This document shows positions 31,647-35,255 of a DNA stretch of 35,255 nt, piece by piece. How positions within the stretch are numbered: position 1 is the stretch's first letter; every line of letters begins with the position of its first letter. The DNA comes from Nitrospinota bacterium (GTDB taxonomy: Bacteria; Nitrospinota; Nitrospinia; Nitrospinales; Nitrospinaceae): assembly GCA_027298165.1 (NCBI GenBank), contig JAPUGN010000002.1, forward strand, positions 1-35,255, given 5' to 3'. A program made the position numbers and the translations under genes. The notes beneath the pieces are model-generated. The model did no database searches and was not told where the DNA came from. It saw nothing but the letters and a program-made list of their open reading frames with translations.

Positions 31647-33602
31647 TTAAGAGGTTGGGGTGTTCTGGGTGTCTTCGATTTGTTCGGAGAGTTGATCCCA
31701 CTCCGCCATCAGTGCGCTTTCTTCCTGCGCCAGTTCTTTTTGCCGGTCGAGCGTTGCCACTCGATCGCTTTTTCGATTATCTTCATACCAAGAGGAATCG
31801 GCCAGTTGGGTTTCGACCGTCTGTTTTTCCCGCATGACGGACTCCATCTTCTGCTCGACTTTCTTCAGGCGGTCCTGGAGGGGCTTGAGCCGGCGGTAGC
31901 GTTGATTGCGCGCTTCCGCTTCCTTTCGTTTGCGGTTCTTGTCCTTTTTTGAGGCGCTCGATTTTTCCGACGCGGTGGATTCCGCCAACGTGCCGGCCGT
32001 GGTTTCTGTCTCACGCGACTTGGCCCATTGATAATCGCTGTAACTGCCGACGTATTCTTTGATGGTGCCGTCGTTCACTTCCCACACGCGGTTGATGATG
32101 CCGTCCAGAAAATAGCGGTCGTGCGAGATGGTGACCAGCGTGCCCTGGTAATCGGCCAGTGCCGCCGCCAGCATTTCGCAGGAACGCATGTCGAGGTGAT
32201 TGGTCGGCTCATCGAGCAGCAGCAACGAAGCCGGGGAGGCCAGCATGCGCGCGAGCGACAAGCGCGACCGCTCCCCGCCGGAGAGCACCGAAACTTTTTT
32301 CTGTACGTCGTCGCCGGAAAACAGAAACGCGCCGAGAATGCTCTGCTTTGCGGTGCGCAACAGGTGTCCCGCGTCTTCTTCGAGCGATTCCAGAACGGTA
32401 TGGCTCCCGTCCAGGATTTCGATCTGGTGTTGCGCGAAATAAGCGCGTGTGACATTCGTTCCGAGCTTGATCTCGCCCTCCTGGTAATCGATCACTCCCG
32501 CCAGCAATTTAAGAAAGGTGGACTTGCCCGCGCCGTTTTCTCCCACCAATGCCACCTTGAAGCCGCGTTCCAGCAAAATAGAGAAATCGCGGTACACGGT
32601 CACATCACCATAACTTTTGCATACATCCTTGAGCTCGGCAACGATGCGGCCCGTGCGTTTCGGTTGCGGAAAACGGAATTGAATGGTCTTGGTCTGCTTA
32701 AAGGTTTCGACCTTCTCCATTTTCTCCAGCATTTTGATCTTGCTCTTCACCTGAGTGGCTTTTGTGTTTTTGGCGCGGAACCGTTCGATGAACCGTTCCA
32801 CCTGCCCGATGCGCCGGGACTGGGTGGCGGCCTGCGCCTCCAGTTGGGAAATGCGTTCTTCCTTTAATTGTTCGTAGGTGTCGTAATTTCCGGTGTAGAC
32901 CGTAAGCTGCCCACGGTCGAGTTCGATGATGCGGCCCACCAGCGCATTCAGAAATCGCCGGTCATGCGAGATGAGCAGGATACTGCCGTCGTAATTTTTG
33001 AGAAACGATTCCAGCCAGATCACCGATTGCAAATCCAGGTGGTTGGTCGGCTCGTCCAGCAGAAGTACCTCGGGGTTCTGCAACAGCAGACGCGCCAGCT
33101 CGGCACGCATGCGCCAGCCGCCGGAGAACTTTTCGAGCGGCTGGTCCAGCTGGTCTGGCTTGAAGGCCAGGCCGAGGAGAATGGTTTTAGCGCGGGACTC
33201 GCGTTCGTAACCGCCCAGGCGTTCGAAATCGTGTTGCAAATGGCCGTAACGGCGGCTCCATTCCTCCGGCGCGCGCTTGTGATAATCCGAATCGTTCTCC
33301 AGCCGCTCCATTTCCCGTTGGACCTCGCTGAAATGAGAGTCACCGTGGACGACGCGCTCCAGCACGGTGCCCCCGGCGATTCCCAGCTCCTGTTCGAGCA
33401 GGGCCGAATGTGCGCCTTTGCGTAAAACGACTTTTCCGGAGTCGAGGCCTATCTTATTGGTTATGACGCGCAGGAGCGTGGTTTTACCCGTACCGTTTTC
33501 GCCCACCAGGCCGACGCGCTCCTTCGGCCTCAGATGAAAACTAATGTCGTCGAACAACATCTTGGGTCCGAATTGTTTTTTGAGGTTCTGCAGATAAATC
33601 AT
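31647..33602 (-). CDS. ABC-F family ATPase, Uup/YheS-like
   Basis: This 651-residue cytoplasmic ATPase has two fused ABC domains and no membrane segments. ABC-F proteins of this type act on ribosomes. Walker A loops are GENGTGKT (34-41) and GENGAGKS in the second half. Signature motifs are FSGGWRMR and LSGGERSR, and each Walker B is LLLDEPTNHLD. A charged inter-domain linker (about 240-300) and a C-terminal coiled coil (about 560-640) fit Uup/YheS. The stop lies 2 nt before the methyltransferase start, and the gene begins 16 nt after the permease stop, so all four genes look cotranscribed. Confidence 0.9.
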   Translation of the reverse strand: MIYLQNLKKQFGPKMLFDDISFHLRPKERVGLVGENGTGKTTLLRVITNKIGLDSGKVVLRKGAHSALLEQELGIAGGTVLERVVHGDSHFSEVQREMERLENDSDYHKRAPEEWSRRYGHLQHDFERLGGYERESRAKTILLGLAFKPDQLDQPLEKFSGGWRMRAELARLLLQNPEVLLLDEPTNHLDLQSVIWLESFLKNYDGSILLISHDRRFLNALVGRIIELDRGQLTVYTGNYDTYEQLKEERISQLEAQAATQSRRIGQVERFIERFRAKNTKATQVKSKIKMLEKMEKVETFKQTKTIQFRFPQPKRTGRIVAELKDVCKSYGDVTVYRDFSILLERGFKVALVGENGAGKSTFLKLLAGVIDYQEGEIKLGTNVTRAYFAQHQIEILDGSHTVLESLEEDAGHLLRTAKQSILGAFLFSGDDVQKKVSVLSGGERSRLSLARMLASPASLLLLDEPTNHLDMRSCEMLAAALADYQGTLVTISHDRYFLDGIINRVWEVNDGTIKEYVGSYSDYQWAKSRETETTAGTLAESTASEKSSASKKDKNRKRKEAEARNQRYRRLKPLQDRLKKVEQKMESVMREKQTVETQLADSSWYEDNRKSDRVATLDRQKELAQEESALMAEWDQLSEQIEDTQNTPTS

Positions 33603-33618
33603 GGAATGAACAAACCGA

Positions 33619-34587
33619 TCACCGCTGTTGGCGGAGTTTGGGGTTGTAGGCTTCGCGCAATCCCTCGCCGCACAGGTTGAACGCCAGCACCACGAACAGG
33701 ATGGTGAAGCCCGGAATGAACGTCAGCCACGGCGCGTCGAAAATAAATCCTTTGCCGTCGGACAGAATATTACCCCAGGTGGCATCGGGCGGCTGCACGC
33801 CGAAGCCGAGAAAACTGAGCGCCGACTCGGTGAGGATCGCTGTCGCCACGCCGATGGTGGCGGACACCAGTACCGGCGCGATGGCGTTCGGCACAATATG
33901 TTGAAAGATGATGCGCATCTCCGGGATGGCCTGACTGCGGGCGGCCATCACATAGTCCTGTTCGCGCAGGGACAAAAACTCGGCGCGTACCAGGCGCGCG
34001 GTGCCCATCCAGCTGGTCAACCCGATGACGATCATAATATTGTAGATGTTTGGCGGCAATAGCGCGACCACGGTTAGAATCAAAAAGAAAGTGGGAAAGC
34101 ATAGCATGATATCGACGAATCGCATGATCAACGTGTCGACGGTGATCAACCCGAGGCGGATGCGCCCGTAAAACCCCGCCAGCCCGCCCAGTAGAACGCC
34201 GACGAAAACTGAAATGCCCACCGCGACAAATCCAATGGTGAGGGATACCGGAGTGCCCTGCAACATGCGCGAGAAAACGTCACGCCCCAACTCATCGGTG
34301 CCCAGCAAGTAGATGTTAAAGGGCGGTGTGTCCTCCGGTTGGACCAATTCGCTGGTGAACGGCGTCAGAGGTGGCAGAAACTTTTCCGACAGCCGCACCG
34401 TTGCCGGGTCGAATGGTTGGCTGTACAGGGTCAACAGTTTCGCGGCGATGGCGAGTGCGAACAGGAAAATCAGGAACCACAGGCTGAACACCGCGCTCCG
34501 GTTTTTTCGGAAGACGTTCCACTTGTCGCGAAACGGGCTGAGCTCCCGCTCCGCCAATGTGCCGCCGATAGTTTCCGCGATGTCCAT
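33619..34587 (-). CDS. ABC transporter permease, DppC/OppC type
   Basis: This 322-residue inner-membrane permease for peptide or nickel/oligopeptide uptake has a long N-terminal extension, a first membrane helix near 33-53, the LGTDELGRDVFSRMLQGTPVSL segment, and the cytoplasmic coupling motif EFLSLREQDYVMAARSQAIPEMRIIFQHIVPN that contacts the ATPase. The C-terminus, GVQPPDATWGNIL and closing FNLCGEGLREAYNPK, is typical of OppC/DppC. It follows the OppB-type gene by 7 nt. The solute-binding protein and ATPases are not in the window, so the substrate is unassigned. Confidence 0.93.
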   Translation of the reverse strand: MDIAETIGGTLAERELSPFRDKWNVFRKNRSAVFSLWFLIFLFALAIAAKLLTLYSQPFDPATVRLSEKFLPPLTPFTSELVQPEDTPPFNIYLLGTDELGRDVFSRMLQGTPVSLTIGFVAVGISVFVGVLLGGLAGFYGRIRLGLITVDTLIMRFVDIMLCFPTFFLILTVVALLPPNIYNIMIVIGLTSWMGTARLVRAEFLSLREQDYVMAARSQAIPEMRIIFQHIVPNAIAPVLVSATIGVATAILTESALSFLGFGVQPPDATWGNILSDGKGFIFDAPWLTFIPGFTILFVVLAFNLCGEGLREAYNPKLRQQR

Positions 34588-34594
34588 AGGTTCC

Positions 34595-35255
34595 TCAGTT
34601 CAGTTTGATTCTCGGGTCCGCCACCGCGTACAGGATGTCCGACAGAAAGGTGCCGATCAGGGTCAGAATCGCGGTGATGAAATTCAAAGTGAGTATGACG
34701 GGAAAATCCCGGTTGAGAATGGCCTCGTATCCCAGCCGCCCCAGTCCCTGCCAGGAGAAAATGGTTTCAATGATGACGGAACCGCCGATCAGGCCGGGAA
34801 TCAACAACCCGAACATGGTGATGAACGGCAACAGCGCGTTGCGCAGGCCGTGTTTGTAGATGACCACTTCCTCCGATAAACCCTTGGCGCGGGCGGTGCG
34901 GATGTAATCCATGTGGATCACCTCCAGCATCTGCGACCGGACGTAGCGGGACAACACGGCGATACTCCCGGACGCAAAAATCAGCGCGGGGATCGTGAGG
35001 TGCCAGATGCGGTCCATCGACTGCATCCACAGGCTTGCGCCCTCCAGGCCGAAGGTACGCATGCCGATCACCGGGATGTCGAACACCTTCACCACGGTAA
35101 TGATGCAAATGTACGCCAGGAAAAATCCCGGAAATGAAATGAGGGTGTAGGACAGCAGGGTTCCCCCTTTGTCCAGCATCGAGCCGCGTTTGACCGCCGC
35201 CTGCACGCCGAATGGAAACGCGACGCACCAGGTGATGAGGGTGGTGACCAGAAAC
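34595..35255 (-). CDS. ABC transporter permease, DppB/OppB type, 5' partial
   Basis: This is the C-terminal part (about 220 codons) of an inner-membrane permease partner of the DppC/OppC gene. The frame is still open at the right window edge, where it reads FLVTTLITWCVAFPFGVQ, so the true start lies outside. Visible features are several membrane helices, the coupling motif RYVRSQMLEVIHMDYIRTARAKGLSEEVVIYKHGLRNALLP, and the ending GTFLSDILYAVADPRIKLN, all diagnostic of OppB/DppB. It is first in the permease-permease-ABC-F-methyltransferase run. Confidence 0.93.
   Translation of the reverse strand, partial: FLVTTLITWCVAFPFGVQAAVKRGSMLDKGGTLLSYTLISFPGFFLAYICIITVVKVFDIPVIGMRTFGLEGASLWMQSMDRIWHLTIPALIFASGSIAVLSRYVRSQMLEVIHMDYIRTARAKGLSEEVVIYKHGLRNALLPFITMFGLLIPGLIGGSVIIETIFSWQGLGRLGYEAILNRDFPVILTLNFITAILTLIGTFLSDILYAVADPRIKLN

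Overview
This is a gene-dense bacterial chromosomal segment with G+C by eye in the high fifties percent. It carries mostly housekeeping and cell-envelope genes and shows no phage, plasmid, transposase, CRISPR, rRNA or tRNA signature. The gene content suggests a Gram-negative, diderm, meso-DAP organism: Mpl muropeptide ligase, lipoproteins, an RND exporter, purSQLF with a small PurL, and a Fe-S type PurF. A deltaproteobacterial or Nitrospinota-like lineage would fit, but that is an inference from style and not a phylogenetic result.

Layout. 3-1850 (+): the 3' two thirds of an RND/MMPL exporter cut by the window edge. 1851-2119: a convergent gap with a GC hairpin and an 81-nt direct repeat whose second copy runs into the end of the next gene. 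2120-4177 (-): a fused class II aldolase/short-chain dehydrogenase. 4178-4564: a 387-nt gap holding three palindromic repeat elements. 4565-9179 (+): purS-purQ-purL-purF, tightly packed and with overlapping genes, which supplies the first and fourth steps of IMP synthesis. 9204-14438 (-): a run of six genes. In transcription order these are a small lipoprotein, a phosphoglycolate-phosphatase-like HAD enzyme, Mpl, a radical-SAM-like barrel that has lost its cluster cysteines, a genuine radical SAM protein with extra C-terminal cysteines, and a thioredoxin-like protein. 14641-19379 (+): a secreted metallo-beta-lactamase-fold protein, then a TPP enzyme of the acetolactate synthase type, an aldehyde dehydrogenase and a DUF5069 protein. 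19490-20491 (-): an adenosine-kinase-like PfkB sugar kinase. 20697-22253 (+): a PBP4/DacB peptidase. 22250-28961 (-): a basic disordered protein with a conserved C-terminal domain, oligoendopeptidase F, valyl-tRNA synthetase, and a response regulator with a long acidic linker. 29177-31090 (+): a membrane PHP-like protein with an SH3b tail. 31096-35255 (-): oppB/dppB-oppC/dppC type permeases, an ABC-F ATPase and a membrane-anchored methyltransferase in one apparent transcription unit.

How the genes fit together. The pur genes form a textbook FGAM-synthase operon followed by the pathway's first enzyme. Mpl (muropeptide reuse), DacB (cross-link trimming) and the peptide-type ABC permeases are all compatible with cell-wall peptide turnover, though they are not in one operon. 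The TPP enzyme and aldehyde dehydrogenase look like a two-step 2-oxoacid/aldehyde module. No complete novel system is evident. The most interesting items are the paired radical SAM and cluster-less radical-SAM-like genes behind mpl, the PHP-like membrane protein whose HxH metal motif is replaced, the response regulator with a conserved C-terminal helix, the disordered 276-residue protein, and the gene-tail tandem duplication.
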